NCBI GenBank assembly: GCA_003647375.1
Contig: QMMS01000288.1
Span: 1-5,843 of the forward strand
From: Deltaproteobacteria bacterium
Lineage (GTDB): Bacteria; Desulfobacterota; Desulfobacteria; Desulfobacterales; B30-G6
Direction of reading: 5' to 3'
Length of the DNA: 5,843 nt
A program made the translations under genes and the position numbers. Below are positions 1-5,572 of this stretch, piece by piece (the first letter of the stretch is position 1; each line of letters opens with the position of its first letter). Under the pieces are notes generated by a model. The model saw nothing but the letters and a program-made list of their open reading frames with translations, made no database searches and was not told the DNA's origin.

Positions 1-1
1 C

Positions 2-1255
2 ACCCGGCACCAGACCGCCCACAAGGACACCCGCTTCATCCTCTTCATACCCGAACTGCTTGGCATACTCCGAGGTGAATTCCACCAGCTCAATGCCCAG
101 GTCACCGCTCTCCTCGGGTTCGGACTTCACCTTGCGCACGTCGTCATCACGTTTGGCAAGCTCCACGTACACGGTCTTTTTCTTGCCGTCCCGCATAAAG
201 GTTACGGCTGTGCGTTTGCCCACCCTGGTATTGGCTATGACACCGGACAGTTCCCTGACGGAAGATACAAGTTTGCCGTCAACAGCAATGATGATGTCAT
301 TGGCCCGGATGCCGCTTTTTTCCGCCGGATCATCCTTGAACACCTGGGTCACCAGCACCCCTTCATTTTCCTCCAGCTGGTAGTACTGGGCCAGTTCCGG
401 CGTCAGGTTCTGAATGCCTACGCCCAGCCACCCCCTGGTGACCGCTCCACTGGTTTTAAGCTGGGCAATGATACCCTTGGCCAGATCAATGGGTATGGCA
501 AACCCGATGCCCTGCCCACTGGCCACGATGGCCGTATTGATGCCTATTACTTCACCGGCCATATTGATAAGCGGGCCTCCGCTGTTACCGGGGTTGATGG
601 AGGCGTCGGTCTGGATGAAGTCGTCGTATTGCCCGGCACCGATGGTGCGTCCCTTGGCACTGACTATGCCAGCCGTGACGGTTTGCTCCAGGCCAAACGG
701 ACTTCCAATGGCCACCACCCAGTCACCGACATCGCTTTTTTCGGAATCGCCCATTTTAATAGGAATCAACTCATCTGACGCCTCGATCTTGATCAGGGCC
801 AGGTCGGTTTTCGCGTCGCGGCCCACCAAGGAAGCATCGTACTCTTTGTCATCTGCCAGTTTCACCGTAATCTCGTCGGCATTTTCAACCACATGGTTGT
901 TGGTGACGATGTAGCCCTCCTTGTCGATGATGAAACCCGAACCGAGACTGCGCTGCTTGAAGTCCTTGGATGGCCCGTTTTCCATGTGCGGGCCCCCGAA
1001 TTCCTCAAAAGGGTTTTTGCCTTGTGGGCCGCCGAAAAAATGGCGGAATACCCTACCCCCGCCTTTAACGGTGGATACCGTCCGGATATTGACCACGCTG
1101 GGTTTGGCCACCTTGGCCAGTTCACTGAAATTTGCCGGAACCATGATGGTTGCCGTGTCCTGGGCGGCGCTCACCGTCAGGGGCGTGGCAGCCACAAACA
1201 GGCCGATAATAAGACACAGGGACATATGCTTAATAATTTTAGATATCTGATTCAT
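2..1255 (-). CDS. Periplasmic Do/DegQ-family serine endoprotease (HtrA), 3' end beyond window
   Basis: ATP-independent periplasmic protease/chaperone that degrades misfolded envelope proteins. The 418 codons in the window read without a stop. Residues 1-31 form a signal peptide: basic start (KIIKH), hydrophobic core (about 12-24) and an Ala-rich cleavage region near VSA-AQ. The trypsin-like domain spans about 40-265 with a complete catalytic triad: His121 in TNNHVV, Asp151 in KTDLALI and Ser225 in GNSGGP. A Phe/Gly-rich loop (about 68-95) lies before the catalytic His, as in DegP/DegQ. PDZ1 begins at GWLGVGIQ (275-282) and runs to about 368; PDZ2 begins near LGIELVEF (386) and is cut by the window edge. 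The family is usually 450-500 residues, so only about 40-80 are missing. The ATG at 1255 is chosen because AGGAGGA lies 5 bases upstream. DegP, DegQ and MucD cannot be separated without the C-terminus, so no symbol is given. Confidence 0.96.
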   Translation of the reverse strand, partial: MNQISKIIKHMSLCLIIGLFVAATPLTVSAAQDTATIMVPANFSELAKVAKPSVVNIRTVSTVKGGGRVFRHFFGGPQGKNPFEEFGGPHMENGPSKDFKQRSLGSGFIIDKEGYIVTNNHVVENADEITVKLADDKEYDASLVGRDAKTDLALIKIEASDELIPIKMGDSEKSDVGDWVVAIGSPFGLEQTVTAGIVSAKGRTIGAGQYDDFIQTDASINPGNSGGPLINMAGEVIGINTAIVASGQGIGFAIPIDLAKGIIAQLKTSGAVTRGWLGVGIQNLTPELAQYYQLEENEGVLVTQVFKDDPAEKSGIRANDIIIAVDGKLVSSVRELSGVIANTRVGKRTAVTFMRDGKKKTVYVELAKRDDDVRKVKSEPEESGDLGIELVEFTSEYAKQFGYEEDEAGVLVGGLVPG

Positions 1256-1260
1256 GTTAT

Positions 1261-1267
1261 TCCTCCT
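1261..1267 (-). promoter_or_regulatory. Strong ribosome-binding site of the Deg-family protease
   Basis: The minus strand reads AGGAGGA followed by ATAAC and then ATG at 1255. This near-perfect Shine-Dalgarno sequence at 5-base spacing fixes the start. It argues against the internal ATG at codon 11 (1225), which would remove the basic n-region of the signal peptide. Confidence 0.85.
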
Positions 1268-1333
1268 GATAACTTGTGTTTTAGGGAGTTCTCTATTTTC
1301 GTTGCCCATAACATAACACGCCAAGTTAACCGG

Positions 1334-1362
1334 AATATGACAGGGACATTACCATTTGGTAA
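1334..1362 (-). promoter_or_regulatory. Candidate sigma-70-like promoter for the protease gene
   Basis: The minus strand has TTACCA (1362-1357), a 17-base spacer and CATATT (1339-1334); each hexamer matches 4 of 6 consensus positions. It would give a leader of roughly 70 bases before the protease ATG. The -35 hexamer lies inside the small inverted repeat at 1348-1363, so the repeat cluster may supply or control this promoter. This is a motif match only. Confidence 0.3.
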
Positions 1363-1363
1363 T
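1348..1363. repeat. Short inverted repeat, 6-bp arms with 4-base loop
   Basis: ATTACC and GGTAAT flank the loop ATTT, a perfect 6-bp stem. It abuts and overlaps by two bases the long hairpin that follows, and it contains the candidate -35 box of the protease promoter. It may be part of the same composite element. Confidence 0.6.
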
Positions 1364-1415
1364 AAAAGATTCCTGTGGGAAAATGTAGGGACATTTTCTC
1401 ACAGGAATCTTTTAT
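1362..1415. repeat. Long near-perfect inverted repeat, 25-bp arms with 4-base loop
   Basis: The left arm (1362-1386) and right arm (1391-1415) are reverse complements at 24 of 25 positions and are separated by AGGG. The one mismatch pairs G1378 with T1399. This is a G-U wobble in plus-strand RNA but a C-A mismatch in minus-strand RNA, so the hairpin is slightly more stable when read from the plus strand. It lies between the iron-sulfur gene stop (1526) and the protease start (1255). Possible roles are a terminator for the iron-sulfur gene, although no clean U-tract follows, or a mobile-element remnant (a MITE- or REP-like palindrome). The sequence proves the structure but not the role. Confidence 0.85.
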
Positions 1416-1420
1416 GATAC

Positions 1421-1433
1421 GCGGCTGCGCCGC
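1421..1433. repeat. GC-rich mini-hairpin, 5-bp arms with 3-base loop
   Basis: GCGGC, loop TGC, GCCGC: a perfect GC-only stem five bases beyond the long inverted repeat, in otherwise AT-rich sequence. On the minus strand it would be transcribed first after the iron-sulfur gene and could pause or help terminate transcription there. It may be the third member of a composite hairpin element covering 1348-1433. Confidence 0.55.
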
Positions 1434-1525
1434 TATTTACCCTTTGTCATGTATTTAGCAGTAATGTTAATATAGGGTTTATTTGCGCAATCAACGCTTT
1501 TGCCTTTTTCTCCCCAACCCCAAGA

Positions 1526-2797
1526 TCATTGTAACAAAGCTTCCAAATACCGAGATTTTATCTGTTGGCTTGCCAAAGCTCGCTCAATCGGCGGTAACCT
1601 TAATATGACCCCTAAAACAGCGGCCAGAGCCCTGTGATGCCATAGAACCCGGTTATCAAAAATCAGGTGTTGCAGCTTACCACGCTCCAGGGCCATTACC
1701 ACGGATCGATGCGTACTGTTTAAAGGAGTAATCACACGTTTTCCGCGACGATCTATCGATATTGAAGCCGTTTTCGTGCAGGCCCGCACACAAACGCCAC
1801 AACCCAGGCAGCGGTCGAGGTCGACTTGCGCCTTCTTTTGTTTGGGACGATGAGGATTGTTGGCGGAAACCAGGGTCATGGCCTCCACCGGGCAAAGCGC
1901 AACACATTTGCCACAGCCATTGCAGGTATTGGTATCAATTTGCGGTATGAAATTGGTGGTATGAATCGGATGCATGACCGCGAAACGTCTTTGGGCAATC
2001 ATGGCTTCGCAGCAACAACCACAACAGTTACAAATGAAATTAACCCCCTCACGAACATTTTCACCAAACTGGACCAAGTTTGCTTCATAAGCCTGGGCCA
2101 AGAGATCCAATCCCTCTGGTATATCCACCTGACGAGCATGACCGTGCCGAATCAGGGAGGCGGCCGTGGTATTGAATGTCATGCAGATATCCATGGGTGC
2201 TGAACAAGCCCGATCCTTGTGCATCATCTTGTGGCGACAATAGCACATACTGATGCCACGGTAGCTGGCCGTTGTGATAACTTCGCTGGCACGTTCGTAA
2301 TCCAGTACATGCAGGGCATTCTTCGAGGAAATAACTGGTTCGTGAACAAAGGCGCGACCCAGTTTAGTCTCACCTTTGGTAAAAAGCTCCCGGACAAAAT
2401 CCTCCTGTACATTAAGATATTCAAAAAAGAGTTCACCGAGCAACTTCTGGTCAATATCCCCGCGGATGCGCATCAGGGAAAACTCAAAAAATCCTGCCAT
2501 TGGTGGGGGCAGAACATATTGAATTTCTCCGTCGACTTCCATATCCACCAGCAGGGCCTTATGGGCCAGACGTTCCAGAAATCTGCGCGATTCGTTTTCG
2601 GATACCTTCCAAATACGCGCAGCTTTGCCGGCAGTGAACGGTTTGATGGGTAGTAGTGAAACGCGCTCAGCTTCCTTTTCTTCGAATAGCACCATCAATA
2701 TTTTGGTCAACAGTTTGGAAGACGGCGCCCCTTGAGGAAAGCGATTAAGACGCTCGGTCAAGCGCCGGTAGGCGGTTTTCTCTAGTGTATGACCCAT
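1526..2797 (-). CDS. Cysteine-rich 4Fe-4S dicluster protein with N-terminal winged-helix-like region
   Basis: A 423-residue cytoplasmic-type protein with no signal peptide or membrane span. Residues 1-95 are Lys/Arg- and Glu-rich; FTAGKAARIWKVSENESRRF (54-73) followed by a beta-hairpin-like stretch resembles a winged helix. A PPPMAGFFEFSLMR segment (97-110) follows. Cysteines fall in three groups: C185, C187, C198 and C205 (CxC-x10-C-x6-C); a cluster of six in CNCCGCCC (256-263); and two ferredoxin motifs, C292/295/298/302 followed by Pro, and C330/333/336/340 followed by Thr. The last eight should bind two [4Fe-4S] clusters; the first ten could hold a further cluster or a metal. The likely role is electron transfer or redox-linked control, with partner unknown. 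I recall similar uncharacterised ferredoxin-like proteins in strict anaerobes but cannot name a function. ATG 2797 has no good Shine-Dalgarno sequence, so the exact start is uncertain. Confidence 0.93.
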   Translation of the reverse strand: MGHTLEKTAYRRLTERLNRFPQGAPSSKLLTKILMVLFEEKEAERVSLLPIKPFTAGKAARIWKVSENESRRFLERLAHKALLVDMEVDGEIQYVLPPPMAGFFEFSLMRIRGDIDQKLLGELFFEYLNVQEDFVRELFTKGETKLGRAFVHEPVISSKNALHVLDYERASEVITTASYRGISMCYCRHKMMHKDRACSAPMDICMTFNTTAASLIRHGHARQVDIPEGLDLLAQAYEANLVQFGENVREGVNFICNCCGCCCEAMIAQRRFAVMHPIHTTNFIPQIDTNTCNGCGKCVALCPVEAMTLVSANNPHRPKQKKAQVDLDRCLGCGVCVRACTKTASISIDRRGKRVITPLNSTHRSVVMALERGKLQHLIFDNRVLWHHRALAAVLGVILRLPPIERALASQQIKSRYLEALLQ

Positions 2798-2840
2798 AGT
2801 TTATTATTGCGTAATGATTTTTTTGGATTGTTACAATAAT

Positions 2841-2856
2841 CTTCCGCTAGCGCAAG
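2841..2856. promoter_or_regulatory. Quasi-palindrome upstream of the iron-sulfur gene, possible operator
   Basis: A 16-bp dyad centred on the perfect palindrome CGCTAGCG (2845-2852), with outer CTT/AAG arms and one mismatched pair (2844/2853). It lies about 45 bases upstream of the iron-sulfur start, just downstream of one candidate promoter (2873-2899) and overlapping the -35 of a weaker one (TTGCGC, 16 bases, TAACAA; 2855-2828). Such a position suits a repressor site, but no regulator is identified. Confidence 0.3.
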
Positions 2857-2872
2857 AAGGAGTAATCATATT

Positions 2873-2899
2873 ATTATAAACAGGTATTAGTGCTGTAAA
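2873..2899 (-). promoter_or_regulatory. Candidate promoter for the iron-sulfur gene
   Basis: The minus strand has TTTACA (2899-2894) and a perfect TATAAT (2878-2873) separated by 15 bases, shorter than the usual 16-18. The overlapping TAATAA at 17-base spacing is an alternative -10. It would give a leader of about 70 bases. The surroundings are AT-rich, so chance matches are likely. Confidence 0.3.
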
Positions 2900-2902
2900 T
2901 CA

Positions 2903-3058
2903 TTATCTAATATTCTTCCCGGCAACCCTGACACTGTATATCCATTGGGCACTTTCATGTGAGTCATAACACCTGTATTTGTATGGACAATAGCCTACAG
3001 CCACCTTATTAACCAGCCAATAAACAGCGTACCCGACGCCATATCCCAAAGGGAGCAT
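2903..3058 (-). CDS. Possible small protein, 51 residues, unrecognised
   Basis: ATG at 3058 to TAA at 2905-2903, lying 23 bases after the phosphoesterase stop and 105 bases before the iron-sulfur start. The product is unusually aromatic, with eight Tyr and two Trp in 51 residues. Its N-terminal half (about residues 2-22) is Gly-rich and moderately hydrophobic, followed by a Cys pair in YCPYKYRC (23-30) and a basic tail ending GKNIR. I recognise no family. In favour: the frame fills most of a 284-bp gap and continues the strand of its neighbours. Against: the nearest Shine-Dalgarno-like sequence (AGGAG, 3077-3081) is 18 bases from the ATG, too far for ordinary initiation, and a frame this short can arise by chance. 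It could also be the decayed end of a longer gene. Confidence 0.25.
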   Translation of the reverse strand: MLPLGYGVGYAVYWLVNKVAVGYCPYKYRCYDSHESAQWIYSVRVAGKNIR

Positions 3059-3081
3059 GACAGATAGTAATTGTCGCTCCT

Positions 3082-3942
3082 TTATTTTGGATTTGTGATT
3101 GTAATATATTCTCTTTCGAAATGCACTTTGCCCCCCTGGGTGAATATCCGCACCAGATGCAAAAGCTGATCATCCGTGCCCCAATTTTCATAATACAAAA
3201 ACATATTGTCGTCGTAGGCATGGTTGGATGACGAGAGAGAACCGCACATAAATTGGGTAAATGAATTCCCGCGATACAGATCCACGGATCGCCTCACCTC
3301 CAGTTCGTGGGTATGGCCGCAAAAGACGTTTCCAATTTTGTGCTTCCTTACAAAATCAGTTACGCGTAAGGAATTTTTAAGTGGCTCTTCATCGGTGCCC
3401 AAAATGGAATGATGGATCAGCAGCAGCGGCACATCATATTCCACCTGATCGATTTTGTCTGAAATAGCATGTAAGATCTCCTCTTCAACAAACCCCACAT
3501 CGGTGTAAAGTTCATTTGAATCGATGCCGATAATTAATACGGATTTTCCATTGACAGGAATGACTTTGAAAAAGTTTAAATCAGTAAAATTGTCACGGAC
3601 CCTGGTTATCTCCCGCTTCAAAAAAAGGTTTTCCTTGGTGGTTTGCGCCATTTCAGACAGGTAGATGATCTTCGGATCAAAAATATATTTCAGGAATAGT
3701 TCATGCGAGCGCATATTTCTTTTGTCGTGATTCCCCATAATGGAGATAACATTCTTGCATTCGATAGATTTTAAGAAGCGTCCCGCTTCTGCATACTCAT
3801 CTTCCATGCCATCTGTCGTGCTATCCCCGGTGTTGATCACAATATCGGCATCGTATGAGTTAATCTTCTTCAGAAGAATATTGTCGTCTCCCTCCCAGTG
3901 ACGGGGGCCGAAATGAAGATCAGAGATATGTAAAATATTCAC
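3082..3942 (-). CDS. Calcineurin-like metallophosphoesterase (class III / CpdA-Icc-like)
   Basis: A 286-residue predicted cytoplasmic hydrolase with two metal ions in the active site. Counting from the GTG start, the family motifs appear in order: Asp8 and His10 in ISDLHFG, Asp40 in NTGDSTTDG, Asn71-His72-Asp73 in MGNHDKR, His177/His178 in LLLIHHS, and His210 and His212 in CGHTHE. The D-x-H, GD, GNHD, H, GHxH order fits cyclic-nucleotide phosphodiesterases such as CpdA/Icc, and the length is close to theirs. Many relatives act on other phosphoesters, so the substrate is unproven. There is no signal peptide. GTG 3942 is preferred because GGAGG lies 6 bases upstream and the product begins directly with the first beta strand (VNILHISDLH). 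The longer frame from TTG 4008 is rejected. Base composition looks more AT-rich than the kinase upstream. A gap of about 180 bases and a candidate promoter suggest separate transcription. Confidence 0.93.
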   Translation of the reverse strand: MNILHISDLHFGPRHWEGDDNILLKKINSYDADIVINTGDSTTDGMEDEYAEAGRFLKSIECKNVISIMGNHDKRNMRSHELFLKYIFDPKIIYLSEMAQTTKENLFLKREITRVRDNFTDLNFFKVIPVNGKSVLIIGIDSNELYTDVGFVEEEILHAISDKIDQVEYDVPLLLIHHSILGTDEEPLKNSLRVTDFVRKHKIGNVFCGHTHELEVRRSVDLYRGNSFTQFMCGSLSSSNHAYDDNMFLYYENWGTDDQLLHLVRIFTQGGKVHFEREYITITNPK

Positions 3943-3948
3943 GACGTT

Positions 3949-3953
3949 CCTCC
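3949..3953 (-). promoter_or_regulatory. Ribosome-binding site that sets the phosphoesterase GTG start
   Basis: GGAGG on the minus strand is followed by a 6-base spacer (AACGTC) and then GTG at 3942-3940. No comparable site precedes the upstream TTG at 4008, so this site decides the start in favour of the 286-residue product. Confidence 0.75.
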
Positions 3954-3979
3954 ATTTTGTTTTAATGAATTTGGCGACG

Positions 3980-4008
3980 CATTTATTACAAATCACGGAA
4001 CATGTCAA
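3980..4008 (-). promoter_or_regulatory. Candidate promoter for the phosphoesterase gene
   Basis: The minus strand carries a perfect TTGACA -35 box (4008-4003). At 16-17 bases lie the poor -10 candidates ATAAAT (3986-3981) and TAAATG (3985-3980). Transcription would begin about 30-35 bases before the GTG. The TTG of this -35 box is also the first codon of the spuriously extended reading frame, which helps to reject that extension. The weak -10 keeps confidence modest. Confidence 0.35.
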
Positions 4009-4083
4009 TAAATTCTATCACTGCTGTCCGGTTAAAATTATCTGATTATTGTTTTTTTGTGTTAAAGACTTCAAATGTAAACA

Positions 4084-4102
4084 ATTGATTCCTGGCATCA
4101 AT
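4084..4102 (-). terminator. Weak stem-loop after the sensor kinase gene
   Basis: ATTGAT and ATCAAT form a 6-bp stem around a 7-base loop, 21 bases after the kinase stop. On the minus strand it is followed by a T-containing but interrupted stretch (TGTTTACATTTG). The stem is AT-rich, so it could be only a weak terminator or chance. Confidence 0.2.
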
Positions 4103-4123
4103 CTTCAGTTGACAAAGCAGAAT

Positions 4124-5572
4124 TTACGCATTGGAAATGGCAACGGCGGAAGCAATATCTGCGGGAAATATGACTTCAAAACAACTGCCCTCATTGATCT
4201 TGCTAATTACCGCTACATGCCCATTATGGGCTTCGGCCACGGCTTTGACCAGGCTCAGGCCCAGGCCGGAACCGGAGGTCGAGCGACTGGGATCGCAACG
4301 AAAGAAGCGGTCAAAGATGTAAGGCAAATCATCCCCTGAAATACCCATGCCCGTGTCCTTAACGGATATGACCACCGGGCCCTCTGCATCCGAACGGGTG
4401 GCGATATCGATCCGGCCGTCCGGCAGCGTGTACTTGATGGCATTGTCCACGAGATTGGCGACCATGCGCTGGATCATGGAAATATCCCCTATGATGCTTG
4501 TCCTGGCAGTGGCTTCACACCTGAGTTCTATGGATCGATCCGCTGCCAGGGGATCGAAAAGCTCGCAGGCATCCCGAACTATTTCATCGATGTCGATATC
4601 ACGGGTTTGCAGCTCTCCCACCCCGGCTTCGGTTTTGGAAATGGCCAGCATGGTGTTGATCATATCCAGGAGACGATCGCATGCTTCAATGGTATCCGCC
4701 CCCATCTTTTCTAAATCCGCTTTTGACTTTCCGGTGGTGAGGGCAATTTCAGCACTACCGCGCATAGCGGTTATAGGGCTTTTCAGGTCGTGGGCCACAT
4801 TGTCACTGATCTCCTTGATACCGTTAACCAGCTGTTCTATTCTGTCCAGCATGGCGTTAAACGTGTTGGCCAGCTGGTCGATCTCATCTCCCTTTCCCGG
4901 AACCGGCACCCGCTCTTCCAGTCTGCCGGGTGATATGCTCCTGGCCGTATGCGTGACCGCCCCTACGCCGGCCAGGGCCCTTCTAGCCATGAACCATCCA
5001 AAACCGGCCGACACGATGATCAGGGCCAGCATGCCCGGTATAAACACTTTCTGGAAGGCCTGGAAGAATCCAAGGATGTTCTCCATGGAATAGCCCAGTT
5101 GAAGAATGATGCCGGAACCGATAGCGCTGTAGATGATGCGCACACGCTGCTTTTTCTGAGGGATGGAGATGGTTTCATAAACGTAGGCAGCGCCGTCCAT
5201 AATGTCGTCGATGGAAGTCCTTGCCACACCGATATCGCGCCAGAAGGACATGTTGGATGAAGAGAACGAAATGCCGGTGGGGTACAGCAGGCGGAAAAAG
5301 ATCTTTCTTTCACCGGATGCCTGAACTTCCTGTTCTGCAAGGCGTTCAACGGCTTCAACCCCGTCTGCATTGAGCATGGCGGTGAATAAACCCACCTGCT
5401 TCAGAAGATCCTTGTCGGTTTGCTCCTGGAAAAGAGAGGTGATCATCAAGTAGAAGATAAGAAAGGCAAGACAGGCCGACAGCGTGAAGATACCGGCATA
5501 CCAGAGCGTTAAACGAAATGCCAGGGTGCGCCTCAGGGTGTGAAGGCGATCAAGTGCTTTCTTTAAGAACAT
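4124..5572 (-). CDS. Two-component sensor histidine kinase, HAMP/HisKA type
   Basis: Inner-membrane sensor that autophosphorylates on His and passes the phosphate to the response regulator encoded just upstream. The product is 482 residues from ATG 5572 (positions counted from it). TM1 is at about 24-48, a periplasmic sensor region at about 49-173, TM2 at about 176-196 (FIPGMLALIIVSAGFGWFMA) and HAMP at about 197-247. The HisKA H-box is VAHDLKSP with His261. The ATPase domain has an N-box (NLVDNAIKYT, 373-382), G1 (DTGMGI, from 406), an F-box (FDRFFR) and G2 (GSGLGLSLV, 434-442), all intact. The layout resembles CusS-like 'heavy metal' kinases, but the sensor region shows no obvious metal-binding Cys or His cluster, so the signal is unknown. 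The start overlaps the regulator gene by 23 bases. GTG 5581 is an alternative start adding three residues; neither has a strong ribosome-binding site, in keeping with translational coupling. Confidence 0.95.
   Translation of the reverse strand: MFLKKALDRLHTLRRTLAFRLTLWYAGIFTLSACLAFLIFYLMITSLFQEQTDKDLLKQVGLFTAMLNADGVEAVERLAEQEVQASGERKIFFRLLYPTGISFSSSNMSFWRDIGVARTSIDDIMDGAAYVYETISIPQKKQRVRIIYSAIGSGIILQLGYSMENILGFFQAFQKVFIPGMLALIIVSAGFGWFMARRALAGVGAVTHTARSISPGRLEERVPVPGKGDEIDQLANTFNAMLDRIEQLVNGIKEISDNVAHDLKSPITAMRGSAEIALTTGKSKADLEKMGADTIEACDRLLDMINTMLAISKTEAGVGELQTRDIDIDEIVRDACELFDPLAADRSIELRCEATARTSIIGDISMIQRMVANLVDNAIKYTLPDGRIDIATRSDAEGPVVISVKDTGMGISGDDLPYIFDRFFRCDPSRSTSGSGLGLSLVKAVAEAHNGHVAVISKINEGSCFEVIFPADIASAVAISNA

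Noticed and set aside
414..914. Plus-strand open frame of 166 codons.
   Set aside because: It is antisense to the protease coding region, whose catalytic motifs are intact on the minus strand; the product is low-complexity Ser/Pro/Met-rich with no recognisable domain.
1283..1331. Possible sigma-E-type promoter (AACTT-like -35) upstream of the protease.
   Set aside because: The -35 lacks the GGAAC core and no TCAAA/TCTGA-like -10 lies at the right distance, so the match is too weak to report.
893..1417. Plus-strand open frame of 174 codons running into the hairpin region.
   Set aside because: It is antisense to the protease N-terminus and signal peptide; it crosses the protease promoter region and the palindrome and has no domain.
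2219..2653. Plus-strand open frame of 144 codons.
   Set aside because: It is antisense to the iron-sulfur protein, whose cysteine motifs clearly mark the minus strand as coding.
3943..4008. Extra 22 codons at the 5' end of the phosphoesterase, starting at TTG.
   Set aside because: The TTG belongs to a TTGACA promoter box, no ribosome-binding site precedes it, and the extension carries nothing that aligns with the family, whereas GTG 3942 has GGAGG at ideal spacing.
4052..4058. Run of seven T on the plus strand, considered as a terminator tail.
   Set aside because: No GC-rich hairpin precedes it on the plus strand and no plus-strand gene leads into it.
4347..5093. Plus-strand open frame of 248 codons.
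   Set aside because: It is an antisense shadow of the kinase HAMP, HisKA and ATPase regions; Ser/Met-rich translation with no domain.
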